A DNA stretch of 64,000 bases from Sphagnum compactum (Eukaryota > Bryophyta > Sphagnopsida > Sphagnales), in the NCBI GenBank assembly GCA_965153455.1, contig OZ234500.1, positions 13,906,557 through 13,970,556 of the forward strand. The letters run 5' to 3'. Shown here one piece after another: positions 12,745 through 26,082 of the stretch (within the stretch, counting starts at the first letter, position 1; every line of letters starts with the position of its first letter). The position numbers were made by a program, and so were the translations under genes. The notes under the pieces were generated by a model. It worked only from the letters and a program-made list of their open reading frames with translations, ran no database searches and was not told where the DNA came from.

Positions 12745-15700
12745 CATAAAGAAGAAAAGTACCTATTTTAAAGTTAGCACTTAGCACTAAGCTAAAATAT
12801 TACTTAACAATTTTGGTGTACATTCACACCTAGGTTGGTGTTCAACTAAATTAGGATATCAAAAGGTAAAGGAGCTCACCTGTATCATGATGCATTCACA
12901 TTGTCAAGATGAATTACAAATAATGTGATCACACCCTTTCGGCCCCCCTCCTGCAACCCCCACCCCTCCCCCAAAATAATGTTGACTCATAGAGATTAAA
13001 ACTATATACTTAAAACTAGGGATTTATTCATACCTGAGCACCAAATTTACACCACCTGTCAACAAGGATGCCAATGCTACTTAACACTACATATACAAAT
13101 GCACCCAAAAAAATCACTAAAATTTAACATTAGCTTCCCATTGATTTAGCACTACGTGTGACTTATGTTTAAAGACCTCTTTGCTAATGGCATCTTTCCA
13201 TTCTGTGACTTTGATTATAAATTATATCCTAACACAATTTTTCATTTATTTGTTTCATCTAGTTGTGCTCACAATCTGCCCACATATCTACAGGCCAAGC
13301 ATTGACCAAATGTAGAGCTCTGAGTCATCTTGTGAGACTAGAAGGTGGCATTTGTAGTTTCCAAAATGGGAACATGTGGTTTTTTTTAAGTTTTAAAAAA
13401 AGTCATTATATATGAAATGTTCCTAACATTATTTAACATTAATTAGTACTTATAGATTTCCAACCCAAGGGCAACTCTCCAATGAAAAGCATTGTCTTGC
13501 AATAAGAAATAGGGCTCCATTTTAATGGCCTTTCATCCTCTTCTTGTGTTCAGGACTTATTGTGAACTCCTATTGAAGTAGCCTAATCAACAGAGACCCC
13601 AAGGGTGGGCAGAGGACTAAATCAGTGGTGGTCTGCTGTATAGGTTTGGTACACTATTTGTAAGGAAGAGGCTTATATGATCTGAGGCAATACCAACCTA
13701 AAATCATTCTAGTAAGGACTAGAGGTAATATGTAATATGAGCATTACATAATGATTTAAATACATATTAATATAGAAAACCAAATCAGAGGAACTTATTT
13801 ATAATAAACAAAGGTTATATACAACAATAGTATAAATCTAATTTAATCAAATATTGAATTTATTAATATAATTTTTTTTTAAATATGCACATAAACCTAG
13901 AACATTAATAAGCACATTTTTTTGAAATTTAATGTGAAAATCAAAGGGTCGAAACAAAATAAAAGAAAGCTTGAGAGCATTTCTTGTGCTGCTCAATATG
14001 TGACCTTGCAAAAATACTTCTCACATCCAAGTTTTGCTATTTACATTTTTCCAAGTCACCTATATAACTAAAGTTGGGACTGCAAATAGGTGGCAGGCTA
14101 CTAATAGCAACCCATCTAGACCAATCAAACTATCTAGCCAATCAACATCAAGTGTTAGGCTTTGCAAGGTATTTTACCAGGACGCTGAGGCCAAAACCAT
14201 TTTGATATCTGATATTAAATTGAACCACTTGTTTTTAAAATTAATTTACCTTACATCAATTTCAATATTGCTTGTATATATATTTGTCTCATACCAGTCG
14301 AAAAGAATCAGTGTTGGACCCAATACCAGGACTAGGTCGGTATGTCTGTTCTAACACCTAGATGTTTAATATGCTAAAATGGTTTTTTTTTTTAAAATCA
14401 AATGGATGTTGCTAGTGAGAATTCAAATATTTTTCAATTTCCTTAGGGTTTGCAAAGACTTTCAGATTGAATTTCCCCCTGAATTTGGATGAGGTTTTGA
14501 TGGAATAATTGCATGCATTGAGCCTCTAGCTGCTGGACCCACTGCCCATCAACAAGGGTGATTCAAACCATAGGCGAGTACCAGAAGTTAACTTTGAACA
14601 CTCATTTATGAGCTGACTGAATAGTTTTAACAATGGGATTAACTTGAAGTTGCTACCTGTTTTGATGGATCCTAACATTGACATCGACATTCCAAAAATT
14701 GGAAGGTTTCATTCTTACTCTAAGAATCACATTTTGACATGATATTTGTGAAAAAGATACCTGACTTGGTCATTGTGAGTGCTACTATTCTTTAGATCCA
14801 TGAATTATTGTCATATCAAATGTATTTTTGCTACTCAAGTCTAACTTGAGTAGCACCTGCCCCATTTATATATGAGGTTAATCTAACTTTTTTATCCCAT
14901 TATCTCTTGCATAATTTTGGTTGAATCTTTTTTTCAAAGAATTGTGAAGGTGTAATCTTTGAATCCAATGGTTCCATTTGCAATCTCATTCCAAATTTCT
15001 GACCAAGGCTTTACATAGAGATAAAACAGGTCTAAAAACGGTTAGGCCTTTAGGGGTTAAAAAGTACTCAAAGTGAGGACCATGTTGGTAAGTTCAAAAG
15101 TCTATACGAGACCAACAGCAGTCAAAAATAAGTGCCATAATTAGTTAACAGTCATTTTGGACCTGCATTTGTTACTTTCTGACCTACCTACCTGCTTTAT
15201 GACTTATTCCCAGACCTTTATGCTGATGAACACCTCCTAAGCGGTAGAAAGGGTCCCCCCGCTTAGGCTTAGGATGTGATCTCTAGTCCGTAAAAATACG
15301 TTATCGCTTTGCCTGAGAATTTTGCTCAGTTGTCAACATTGGCCCTTTGGGGGGAATGGGGGCAAGGCCCCTTTTTTCTGGTATTGCCTTTATAAGGCCC
15401 TTGAGTCTTGACAATGGGATTTTATCGTTTTAAGTTCTTGTTTCATTCAACGTGTGGGTAGTTTTGAAAATCAGACCTAGTTCCAGTTTGGTATTTATAC
15501 ATTTTTAGTTTTTAATTCTTTTATATTTTTATTTATTTCAATCATAAAAAATTTAGGGTTGTTAATCTACGTGGATGAAATTCCAGTCATCCAAGTAGGT
15601 TATTAAAATTTGAAAATTAAATACCTAACGGATAGGTTATTGATATTCAGCCCTGGATCTTGCCAGTTACCCCACTCAACACTCAATACCAGCCAATACT

Positions 15701-18700
15701 AGTTTTTCTGAAGGGTAAGGCTCCCCATTAAGGTCTTATGGTTGTAAGAGCATCTCCATCCAATTTTAATTTGCAGGGTCACATAGTGCGCACTGGTGGA
15801 GTTATGTCAAGGTGCTTACATCTTCCCTATCACCCCTCAGGCCTCCTAGCCCCTCTATTGGGGAGGCCTACCCTACACATAATTACACATTGGAGACCCT
15901 CATTATGTGTAAGATAATGTCCAAGGAGCCATGGAATTTTAATTTTCAAATGTTTTTCATAGCTAGTATGGGTATCCATAGTGAAAAACGAAAAAAAGAG
16001 AAGGCAGAGCGTTTAGAAAAGTGAATGCGTGTTGCAGCAGGCGTTTTGTTTTTTGAAATGACAAATGCTTGCAGAGGACAGATTTCACTTGATAACATCA
16101 CTCTAAATGAATTCTGCCATTGCTTTACACATCAGGATCCAACGACCCAATTGCAAATGAAGGGAATGAATCAAAATCTTTTGAAGTACATTTTAATTTG
16201 GCTTGACTTATGGTGCTTGGTAAGGTGTTGCTTAAGCCCATTACATAGAATGAACAACTGTGGGACACGGATTGTGCTGTGCACCAACTTGATAATGATA
16301 TTCTCTATGCAACCTGACTGACAAAAAAACTTAGAAGTCGCCAGATTTAGACAGTGTGTTCCTATACGTCGCCAGAAATAGGCAGGATTCCAAAAAAGAT
16401 CTACTAGTCCACCAGGACAGTCGCCATTCACTGCTAATTAATGCTGAGGATCCTAGCCAGTGCACCTACTTGAGGAATTTGAAAAAAAAGCTACCGGTAG
16501 GATGTGCTCGGTAATTTAAAATTGAAAAACCTTTGAGTGAGTAAGCTTTCAACATACAATCAGCAGGACTGTGTAAATAATTGAAAATAACCCACCTCTC
16601 ACAAGATAGGATGCCCTATGAAAATCACACCTCCCACAACTTCAAGTAGAATGAGAGGAGAGGAGGTGAGAAGAGGGAGATATCATGACCGGCAGATGTG
16701 GTGGCTAACCAGCCCTTGTGACACCTGGTTGCTGTTGCTGCAGCCATGCTATTCATCACCTTGTGGTGTGTCACTTCAAATTTCTTCAATTTCATAAAGA
16801 CCTGACGGATTTTCTTATTACATTTAGAACTTACGTAGAAGATGCCATGTTGCAAAACCATAATAGGTAGTATATCCACAATGTACCACCTGGTTCCGTA
16901 TTCTAGATGGGGAAGTCGGAAGGCGGGCTCTTCCATTTCAAAATGTTCTCCAACTTTCCCCTTCTTTACAGTTAAAATGGTTTTTAATGAGATAAATATA
17001 ATACCGCCAACTGGGTGTTCCATCAACTTGTGGGCGCTATTATAGCAGTGCACGCAATTAGAAAGTTAGTACCACAGTGCATCGAAGATAGCGATTTATT
17101 ATTACCGCAACTGGAAATACCTATTGATTCTGCCAGACAAATAAACTTGTGTGAACCCATAGGGGACCTGCGTGCATGAGGTACATTGGGTGAGTTAAGA
17201 TGCCCGCCATTTACATTGGCCAATTTTCAGGAGTGCTTTATGCGGTAAGTAAGGCCCACAAATGACGGCGTCATCACAATAAGGCACGAACCCGAGGCAG
17301 GAGCCGAATTTTGGTAATGCACGGAATTTCCATGCATAATGACGTGTCAGCCCTTTTTTTCCGCATCAAGATCATACTCATCACACAAATAAAAAATGGT
17401 GGGCACTTACAAAATGTAGGAGCCCACAGGCCACCCTGAAACTACAATGACCTTGACTGTCACGAGGGAATATTGTGAATTCAAGGTGATTTCAAATACA
17501 CCTGGAAATTTCTAAGTGCCCACCCTTTGTGTGATTAGAAAAGTGGGACTGTAAGCAAAAGAAAGGGGAAGATTAAAAGAACAAGCCCAATGGCATTTGA
17601 AAACATCTATCAGAGTCAGGCTTCTGGAATCCTACAATTAATCCCATTACTTGATTTGTGAATACCACAATCAAGGAGATATACTACTGATGTCTACTTA
17701 TTCTGACAAAACCCACTTCTGTACATCCAACTTTGTAATTCTGTTACAACTGTGTGTATCTTCATCACACATTTCCTTATTGGCAATGTACTATTGATTG
17801 TCAAGCACCAATTCATACCACTAAGAATCCAGAATCTATTCGAGGTATGGCTTTGAGGTCAGAACTCTCAAGGTTCACTCAGTCCATATGAGCTGGTAAC
17901 CATTTCCCCACTAAATGCAACAATGCAACGTAACACCAATCTCTCATCTGTAAACCTAAATCTTGCAAACCCTTGAATTCAAATATTATGAACGTGATTT
18001 TGAGCAGCAAGTACCGGGTTCACTTAGAACCACTCAAGAAGACAGACTCTTATGCAAGAATATACTACAGATTTTTCTCTTCAAGCTTTCCCCACTCTTG
18101 ACCTTGTTTCTCTCATTTTGCCCAACCTAAGGACACCCCTTTTGAGGTTTCTGGCACCCACTCTAGCAGCTGTTCTACAACATAGATCCAAGGTACTGCA
18201 ACAAAAAGTTCCCCCTTCCTGAATGCATCTTGACTTCTATATGCCACTCAGTTCTACAGTTTGGACCCCTTCATTCTTCATCATCCCTCAGCATCAACCC
18301 CTCATATCTATCCTTACTTCGAACTACACTACTACTCTGCTAAGTCATTGGCGCAGCGAAGTTCATCAACAACCAACCAAGTAGTCTGAACAAGAAGAAA
18401 AAAATTTCATACCAGCAAAGAACCTGCCACCTTGCTCCTCTCATTTCCCTCTTATCTTACCTTCCCCCATCAATTACGCAAACCTTTCTTCAATGCAGTC
18501 GTTCCCTCCACCATCCATCCCTCGGTGCAGCTCCTGTTCTCCATAACACACAAACAAACAAAGTTGCCCACCCATGCATTCCTTGTAGTAGCGATGGACA
18601 TATTCCTGCCGCAAACATGCAAAAAGTTGATAGCTAATGAACACAAAAAAATGAAACCCTAAAACCCGTTGTGTTCACACTATTAAGGTGACCTTCTGTT

Positions 18701-19230
18701 TGGTCACAGGACACCCATTAGGTTGTGGAGTTCTTATTTTCTGTTTGTTCACTCCCAATAGGAGTCTGATATATGTTGGTCTTTCACAACCTTTAAAATG
18801 ATCCCAAATGAGTATAGCCTATATTGTCAAAATAACCTTCAATATTGTCTTCAATCCTATTTTCCTTCCTATCTATTTAGGTATAGCACCAACTTCTTAC
18901 AAAATGGATTTAAAAGTGAAACCAGATATTAACTCAGTTGAAGTGAATCCACAATTGAATGATAAATGACCATGTCCAATGGATGGTGTAGTGGTGGTTA
19001 CCCGTTCACTTTGGCCCATCCTAAAGCCCAACATCAAACTCCTACTCCCACCTCTCCTAGTCTGAGAGTCCAACAAGAGCAAGCCTCTTGGTTTTTGTTT
19101 TCTTTCTTTACACCTTGGAACTCTTTGGTATAGTTTGACTCTTTGCAATTTTTCCTATAGTGTTCACTTGTTTAGTGGTGCTCATTTTAATGTTAGCACG
19201 TCGCCTTTCTAAAAACAAGAATAAGGACAT
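12745..19230. other. 6.5 kb without a recognisable gene
   Basis: Open frames up to 142 codons occur (16625-17053 minus) but show no domain I recognise, and lengths like this are expected by chance in a window this size. 13676-13692 (TATGATCTGAGGCAATA) is identical to 38876-38892, and 14290-14345 and 15660-15710 contain ATACCAG-type phrases like those in the repeat family near 49 and 59 kb. So parts of this stretch are old dispersed repeats. 15240-15275 holds a local GC-rich patch. Confidence 0.4.
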
Positions 19231-19232
19231 CT

Positions 19233-20430
19233 TGTGACCCTAAATGACATGGTTGTAGATAATTTTTCAATGTGAACACTGAGGTTTAAGGTTTCATAAT
19301 TCATGTCTTTATTTATGTTATACACTATGACGGCTAAAAGTTGGCAGTTAATATTTGTTTCTACAAATTAGACATCAGGACTTGAAAAGAGAATGTGAGA
19401 AAACAGTGTCGTTTGTTGTTTACGTGTGATGTAAAGTTAATCTGATCTTGGAGGTGAATGGTTAAAGATGAAGTGGCATTTGTGGAACTTCTGCTGGGAA
19501 GGACAAGGGAAGATATAAAAGAAGGGTGTTGTGGGGAATGGAGATAAGTGGTCAAACCTTGAAGATTGAGAGTTTGTTTTTGAAAGTGTGGCTTTGTTCA
19601 ACAGTTGTTGTTTCCTTGTTTTTTGTTGCACCAATGACTAGTTAGGGCAAAGCACTATGTATTACAGAGGTGATATGAAGGGTTGGTGCCATGAAATGAC
19701 GAATTTTTGAAGTGGTTTGAATTGTAACATATTGTGCATATAGATAAATCTAGAATCATATTTATTGGAGAAAAAAACATTAGTGGAAAGAACAACTTGG
19801 AATTTGGTCCTTTGGGATGGTTAATATGAGAAACTCATGATGGGTATCCTTAAGACAAGGCAAGAATTAATGTAGTACATGCATCTGTAAATCTAATAAT
19901 CTTGCACCCTCGGCTCAACATAGAACTTGTTTATGCTTATAATGGTCTTACATTGACTTAATATTGTCCATCTATACCACTAGCACCATAGCTTTAAACC
20001 CATAGTTGGAAGGGATCATTGAACACTATTGCAGTTGTATTACCATAATGTAAAAAGAGAACTGTTGCATTACATGTTAATGATGGGGATTCACTAACTC
20101 ATAAAACTGATTGAACATTAAAAAAACTTATTCATGGCTAAACCTCCAAAAAAACTCTTTAAGGAATAGTTAGGTCATAGTCTGAAATCAAACATTACAG
20201 TAGTTGAATATAATAGCAATTGAATGAATGTTGTAATGTAGTAAGTGGCTTTGTAGAAATCTTGGAGTTCAGCAATATGCAATGTACTATAGCATAGGAG
20301 CAAAGGGTGTAGGTTTTTGGTTTGTAAACTCATCCTATTTTTAAATTTTTTTGACAGATTTGCAATTGTCAATAGGATACAATAGCCTTCTTGAACGTTA
20401 AGGTAGTCTGTTTTTATGGTATGCCTCTTT
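19233..20430 (+). repeat. Probable 5-prime LTR of the gypsy element
   Basis: It starts with TGTGACCCTAAATGAC, nearly identical to the sequence after the polypurine tract at 31373. The match continues for about 110 bases (shared phrases such as GGTTTCATAATTCATGT). A TATA-like AGATATAAAAG sits at 19511, and the primer-binding site follows at 20431, giving an LTR of about 1.2 kb. After the first 110 bases it no longer resembles the downstream copy, and the expected CA just before the primer site is not clear. The head is firm; the full extent is inferred. Confidence 0.55.
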
Positions 20431-20443
20431 TGGTATCAAAGCT
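20431..20443 (+). promoter_or_regulatory. Primer-binding site, tRNA-Met type
   Basis: TGGTATCAAAGCT differs by one base from the usual plant primer-binding site TGGTATCAGAGC, which is complementary to the 3-prime end of initiator tRNA-Met. It lies where the 5-prime LTR should end, and it is where minus-strand DNA synthesis would start. Confidence 0.7.
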
Positions 20444-20535
20444 ATCAATTCTGTGGATATGACATTGTCATATTAAGCTTCACATAGTTAGGACATGACA
20501 AAGTCTATGGTTAAGTACCTTCACCACAATACAGA

Positions 20536-20814
20536 ATGTCATCATCTAGTGAGTATGAAATTGGGACGAATGACTTGACCCAAAAATTACGTGAACAACA
20601 ATTTGTCAATAGATTTGACTATCCAAGAAGGCAAATTGGGCCTCAAATAAAAGCTTTAGTTTTATGCCTTTTGGGTTTGGGAGTTATAGTAATTATAAGT
20701 ATCAATCTTAATGAAGCGCAGGTTGGTGACCTCGTAGTCAAACTAAGTCACAGCGGATTCTACACCAAGGTTCAAGTTTGGATAAGAATGCGCAATGGAT
20801 CGAAAAGATGGTAG
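20536..20814 (+). pseudogene. Possible start of the gypsy gag/leader ORF
   Basis: An ATG-initiated frame of 92 codons begins about 90 bases after the primer-binding site, the usual place for gag to start. The N-terminus (MSSSSEYEIGTNDLTQKLRE) is hydrophilic and gag-like. A hydrophobic patch follows and then a stop. I see no conserved domain. The recognisable gag sequence appears only at 26305, beyond the nested insertion, and 20815-21540 is not clearly coding. Treat this as positional inference. Confidence 0.3.
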
Positions 20815-22042
20815 TCCACAACAACACTCCAGAGGTAATAACCTCATACCTTGCATAGAATATCAACTTCTAGTTTTGAAAGGCAGAATAAAGTACCTAG
20901 GTTAGGAAACATTTGGTTCCAGTGTTGGTCATCTCACTAAATCATTTTCCTAGACTCTACATACCTGGTGTGGAGGATTTGTTCCAATCAAGAAATCGAA
21001 TCTTTAGGTTGGAGCACAGTGGCACAAGGTCCTGTTTGTTGTGTTAGAAAATATGGCATACAATAGCAAGAATACTACAATACCAAATGGAATCTGAATT
21101 TCTTACTTGAAAAATTTTATTGATTAGGGTTACAACAAATTCATGATTTCTTTAGGGGATTAAGTGTGGAAGGAATGATGGTGAAATGAATCGGAGAATA
21201 AGGTTTGGAGTTTTTGATTTTTGATGAAGTGGAATTTTCATGGGAACCACAAGCAAGCTCACTGATCTTAAGAGTAACAGGGTTTGCATCTTTGAAAATT
21301 CTTGGTTTCGTTCCCTTTGAGGCAAAGGTTGGGGATATTGCCATCACCATTATTCATGTTAACTTCTTTTGAAAAGCAGCAATATGGTTGAAGACCAGGG
21401 CAAAGTCTGGTGGACGACAGTGGGTCCTCATACAATCTAGTGAATCCCATTTCTATTTCACTAGTCCTTGACCCTTTAACTCAGCTTGAGAATAGAAGGA
21501 TAATCAGGGAGAGGAATGTGTCTATTCTTCAGATTGGAAACATCTCGTTAAGAAAAAAAACCCCATTTTTCAACTATGTTTTCAACTACTTCTCAATTGT
21601 CATTTATAATTGAAAACGTCACTTTCAACTGCAAAATGTTTTTTGCAACTCAAAATTGACATTGTCAACTAATTTCCAGAATAGTCAACAATGTTGAGTC
21701 GACCTTGCAACATAGTTGAAAACAACATACACGTGTCAATTTGTGGGTTAATGTTGAGGTGACAACATTTTAATTGAAAATGACATACATTTTAGTCAAC
21801 GTAACGTTTCAATTATAATGTGCTAACTAGACCTAATTGATTCCATGCTAGCAAGTCAATGGATGAACTTACTTACAAACAACAGGATGCCATGTGTCAT
21901 GCAAGTGTGTAACATAAATATCCATGTGGCACAATATCATATGCTAACATTTTCAATAAGTCAATAATGTCAAGATTTTGAAACCATACACATGGCACAA
22001 GTCAAATAATTTAATTTGATGGTGGACCACAAATGCTCATGT

Positions 22043-22215
22043 GACACATGTCAATGTTCCATTAGTTATAATATAATTGAATAATAAACAAAATTCTAAA
22101 ATTCCATGTCCTTCTTCAATGACATGACACGTGCCAATGTTACATTGGTTGTAATATACTTGAAAGATAGTCATAATTCCAATTCCACACCCCCAAATGA
22201 CATGACACATGGGTG
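22043..22215. repeat. Tandem repeat, about 80-bp unit, inside the CACTA-like element
   Basis: GACACATGTCAATGTTCCAT at 22043 recurs as GACACGTGCCAATGTTACAT at 22126, and GACACATGGG starts a third partial copy at 22204 (spacings 83 and 78 bp). The phrase TTAGTTATAATATA is likewise repeated as TTGGTTGTAATATA. This is noncoding and probably part of the element's subterminal region. Confidence 0.65.
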
Positions 22216-23261
22216 TGTGAAGTCAAGCCAAAATAAAGAGATCAACTACAAGGTAGTTGAAAGCAAGTTGAAAATATGTTGAAAATAAGTCAAAATTTAT
22301 GTAAAATTAGTTGAAATGTAGTTGAGATTACAAGTTTACACAAATTATAGTCACTATTGTAAGACTATTAAAGCTAAACTATGGGGATAATACACCTAGC
22401 TAAAATTAACTTAAAATCAAACCATAATAAAAGCATAGTCTACTTATACATTATCAACTAAGAATGAAAAACCTATTATAATTTGAAAATTATGCAAAGA
22501 AACATTGTTCTCACGTAGGAAATGGTCCCATTTACATCTAGAAAATGCTAATGTTATTAATCAAACATTTATTGAAACAATGAAATGACTTTCCCATGAG
22601 GTGGTTGTCTTATGTTTATGCACTAATGATGTGAATTCGTTGTTGGCATATTTAATTGGATTGTTGCCTTGTTGGACCACGTCTTTTGACTTGTTCATAA
22701 TTCCACCCTGCATTTTTGAATTAAAGAAATGAAAGTTGTTAGAAATAAGAAAACTTAATAAGAATCTAAATTATAATGCATCAAGAAAAAGATTGTGCAT
22801 TAGTTGCACACATTAAAAATCAATAAAAACATCATCATTTACTATTCGAAAAGAAGGAAGTTTGACAAAGAAAAAAACACTTTGAAATCTGGAAAATTTA
22901 TAGAAATGGCCACATTTTCTATTAGCAATGTTAACTAAATAAACTAAATAATGAATAGAAATGCCACACATCATGGGCTTACCTTATACATAGTCAACAA
23001 ACATAGTTGAAACCTAATTGAAATCTAGTTGAACCCAATCAAAAGATAACAAAAATTGTATAGTTGAAACTTAGTTGAAAGTAGTTCATCAAAACAAACA
23101 TAATCAAAACCTTACTTGCATTGATGGTTGAAAAGGTTCATAAGTTTAGCTTTCATTGCCCAAATGGTTTTTTTTTAACTAGAAAAGAAGAAAAACCAAT
23201 GAAAGTTGAAGAAAAAAACTTTCATACTTACAAAACATTTTTTTCTTTTTTCTTCTATTTG

Positions 23262-23620
23262 GACCCCTCCTACTTTCAAAGCTCATAACTTTCTCATTTA
23301 TTCTTCATTTTAAGTGAAAGTGTTACAAGAGCGCCACCTTAAGTTCTACAAATAATATTTGAACTATAATAACAATAAAGTAACATAACAAGAATTTCTT
23401 GGGTGTTCAAAAACTAGTTGTGGTTTGTTGTTTTGACTTTTTGACCCCCCCTACTTTGGGGGGCCATAACTTTCTCATTTCTAATCCGTTTTTGACAATT
23501 TTTAGTGCCTCATATGCGTAAAGAGGAAGGGTTCAACATCTGCTTGGACAACAAAAAAATAAATCCCTCCCTTGGATCTAGGCTGCCCTAAGCGCTTAAA
23601 TGTATTAAAACCAGCGTAGT
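23262..23620 (+). repeat. Dispersed repeat family R1, copy 1 (inside the CACTA-like element)
   Basis: About 360 bp that is clearly related to 49640-49960, sharing phrases such as TTTGGACCCCTC, CATAACTTTCTCATTT, GTGTTCAAAAACTAG and the GGGTTCAA region near 23530. Its last 80 bp also match 58786-58865. Within the copy, the ACCCCTCCTACTTT...CATAACTTTCTCATTT phrase occurs twice about 180 bp apart, so the family has an internal tandem structure. It carries no ORF and I do not know the family. Confidence 0.65.
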
Positions 23621-24619
23621 TACTTTAATGAAAGTTCAAAGAAAAACTTAGTTGAAAAAAAAACCAACAAGAGTTCAAAACAAAACCTAGCTAAAAAAGA
23701 ATTTAACTAAAGGTAACATGGTGGATAAATAAAAAAAGAAATATCTTGGTAAAGGGAAAATAAACAAAAAAAAAGAAAAAAAAATTTAAGCACCTGCAAT
23801 CATAAAAGGCATGTGTGGTGGTGGCTTCCAAACTCCATAAGCTTGTCTCCTCATGTTATTCATGCTCACTTGCCTTGACACCATATGACCTTAATGTGCT
23901 CAATAATTGTTTTTAAAAAATGGAATGAAAAGAAGAAAAAAAAACTTGAACACGATTAAAAAAAAACACAACTTAATAATAACCCCAAAATGAAAAATTT
24001 GAAATTCTTCACATGCAAAAGGCATGATGCGCTCATTTGAAAAAATCCATGAATTGATATTAAACTACATGATTTAAACTTCTAAACACAAATTGGGCCT
24101 AAATAACAGCAAGATAAAACAAAACAAATTATAAGAAAAAAAAACTCAAAGTGAATAACAATGTTATATAAGGGCATTCCCTTCATCCATGGATGGATGA
24201 AGTATGTGGTTATGGTTGGGATGTTAACTAACTTTCAATTATGCAAGTTGACATCATTTCAAGTAGTTTTCAACTATAATTCAAATTTTAAATTTCTCGC
24301 CAACACATTGTCACCATTGTTATATGTCATACCATCCATTCATCCATATTATTTGGCACATTAAATCATTCATTTATTCACTCATATTATATGCCACATT
24401 AAATCCATCCATTCATAATTAATTATGGCATTATATATATTTTATGACATTTAATGGCCTAAATGGAATCATTTATAAATGAAGGACATTTATGATATAT
24501 TTTTAAACATTATAAATGGTATATTTTAATTTTGTGGCATTTTGTGGCATTTCAATGAATATGTAAAATGCCATAAAATTATATACCAATTAATTTATAC
24601 CACAAAATTGAACCCTTGC

Positions 24620-25410
24620 TAAGCTAAAATAGCTTGTTTATCCTAGTTAACTATCCTAACCTAGGTCTAATTAGCTTCCTTACTTAACTTAACATCTATG
24701 TAGATTTAGGTAGGTAGTAATAGGTTAAGTATAAGTAGGTTGTGAGTCACTTAAATAGGTATAAGTAGGTAGGTTGTGAATCGTGACACCATGATTAAAC
24801 AAAAATCAAATAGGTACCTACCTAAAAGCCTTGCTTAGTTACCTAGTTACTTAATACCGATCTACCTACACCTAATTAGTTTAAGTAACCTACTTACTTA
24901 CATTTGACCTAACATATCTACCTATTACTTACCTAGGGACCTCCTATTCCATCTAGGTAAACAATAAGTAGGTAGGTAGTCATAACTTACCTTGCCTTGC
25001 CATCCCATTTAAATCTAACCTCATTAGCTATCCAACCTAGCTATTTAGGTAGCCTACATGCTTACATGCCTCATTAGTTACCTAGGTAGGTTGTAGGTTA
25101 AGCAACTAAATTTGTTACAAATTACTTCTTAGTACCTGTAGATAGGTAGATAATACTTTGTAGGTTAGGTAGGTACTTATTACATATATTACCAAGGTAG
25201 TTATAGGTAGGTGATAAATTGTAGGTTAAATAGATTTAGATTATAACATAGGTGATTTAAAGTAGGCTATAGGTTAAGTTTTGTAAATCAATAGTTTGTA
25301 GGTACCTAAGTAGGTAAGTATAAGTTACAATAGTAAGTAGGTAACGATGTACATAGGGTGTAAGTAATGGTAAGTAGGTAGGTGGGTAGGTAATATGTGG
25401 GTAGGGTATA
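24620..25410. repeat. Degenerate TAGG/CCTA-rich tract
   Basis: About 800 bp built from variants of GTAGGTA, AAGTAGGT and, on the opposite strand, TTACCTAC and TAACCTA. Tracts such as GTAAGTAGGTAGGTGGGTAG near 25373 are close to a pure tetranucleotide. The motif changes strand several times inside the tract (CCTA-rich near 24640 and 24820, TAGG-rich near 24700 and 25300). It lies inside the CACTA-like element. No coding potential is seen. Confidence 0.6.
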
Positions 25411-25854
25411 GATAATGATAATTAAAATTGAAGTACAGTTGAAAATGTATGCAATATTTCATCCATCAATATCCTTTTTTCATCCATTCAAAAACAAAGT
25501 CCACCAAAATAATCAAGCAATTGACTTGATGTGGCATAATGTCATGGCAAAATGGAATTGTCAACTACTCTTCAACTGGGTTATATTTTATTTTTAAAAA
25601 TATTTTGATGGTCAACACTCGTTAGTGGTCAATGCCATACACTTACCAAACTAGTTGACACGTCAACTCATTTGAAATGCCATCCCATCCACGTGGAATT
25701 GTTTTAAATAAATAATATTGTGTACTCAAAACAAAGTTGAGGATGACATATAATTGAAAACCGGTTGGTTAAAAAATGCCTTTTTTCTCCTAGTGTATTA
25801 ATACATGCAAACCTAGATTTGAAAGGATGTTGGGCCCAATTTTACTATCTTTAG

Positions 25855-26082
25855 TTGGATCACAAGATTGGACTTGGGGATCGGGTTTTGAGAGTTTCAT
25901 ATTCTTGGAGGAATGCACGTCTGCTATGTTGGAATTACTCCAAGGACTTATATGGCAAGCTAGGTTGGAGGTATGCAGGTTACAATGACACTAATTATAA
26001 CATCAAAGTAGATGGCAATAGAATACGGGCAGTCACTTTAGAAGGAGAAGTTGAGGAAAAAGTAGAACCATTAGATCTATAA
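25855..26082 (+). pseudogene. Short open frame in the gypsy internal region, not recognised
   Basis: A 75-codon frame begins just past the right end of the nested transposon. It is rich in Trp, Tyr and Gly (segment SWRNARLLCWNYSKDLYGK) and ends with an acidic tail. It precedes the recognisable gag core by about 220 bp, so it may be the decayed N-terminal part of gag or an extra leader ORF. I found no conserved motif. Confidence 0.3.

Larger units (their letters stand above)
21544..25795. mobile_element. Non-autonomous CACTA-like DNA transposon nested in the gypsy element
   Basis: The right end reads ...TTTTTTCTCCTAGTG, whose reverse complement begins CACTAGGAGAAAAAA, close to the plant CACTA (En/Spm) terminus. 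The left end (CTCGTTAAGAAAAAAAACC at 21544) keeps the AAGAAAAAA part, and inside it both ends share an approximate inverted repeat containing CATTTTT and GTTTTCAA. Flanking triplets are CAT (21541-21543) and TAT (25796-25798), a 3-bp duplication with one change. Both subterminal zones are dense in CAACTA/TAGTTG phrases, as expected for this superfamily. No transposase is present. The left CACTA itself is degraded, so the superfamily call rests on the right end plus the subterminal repeats. Confidence 0.6.

Noticed and set aside
16625-17053. 142-codon minus-strand open frame with fairly balanced composition
   Set aside because: No recognisable domain, no supporting context, and frames of this length are expected by chance among thousands of frames in 64 kb.
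18432-18662. 76-codon plus-strand frame with a start region rich in Ser, Pro and Leu
   Set aside because: Low complexity and no domain; it could be a leader or chance frame.
21410-21540. Open frame starting MDDSGSSYNLV, reminiscent of a retroviral protease active site
   Set aside because: The flanking residues do not continue like a protease, the frame runs into the CACTA-like element, and a better protease domain lies at 27304-27606.
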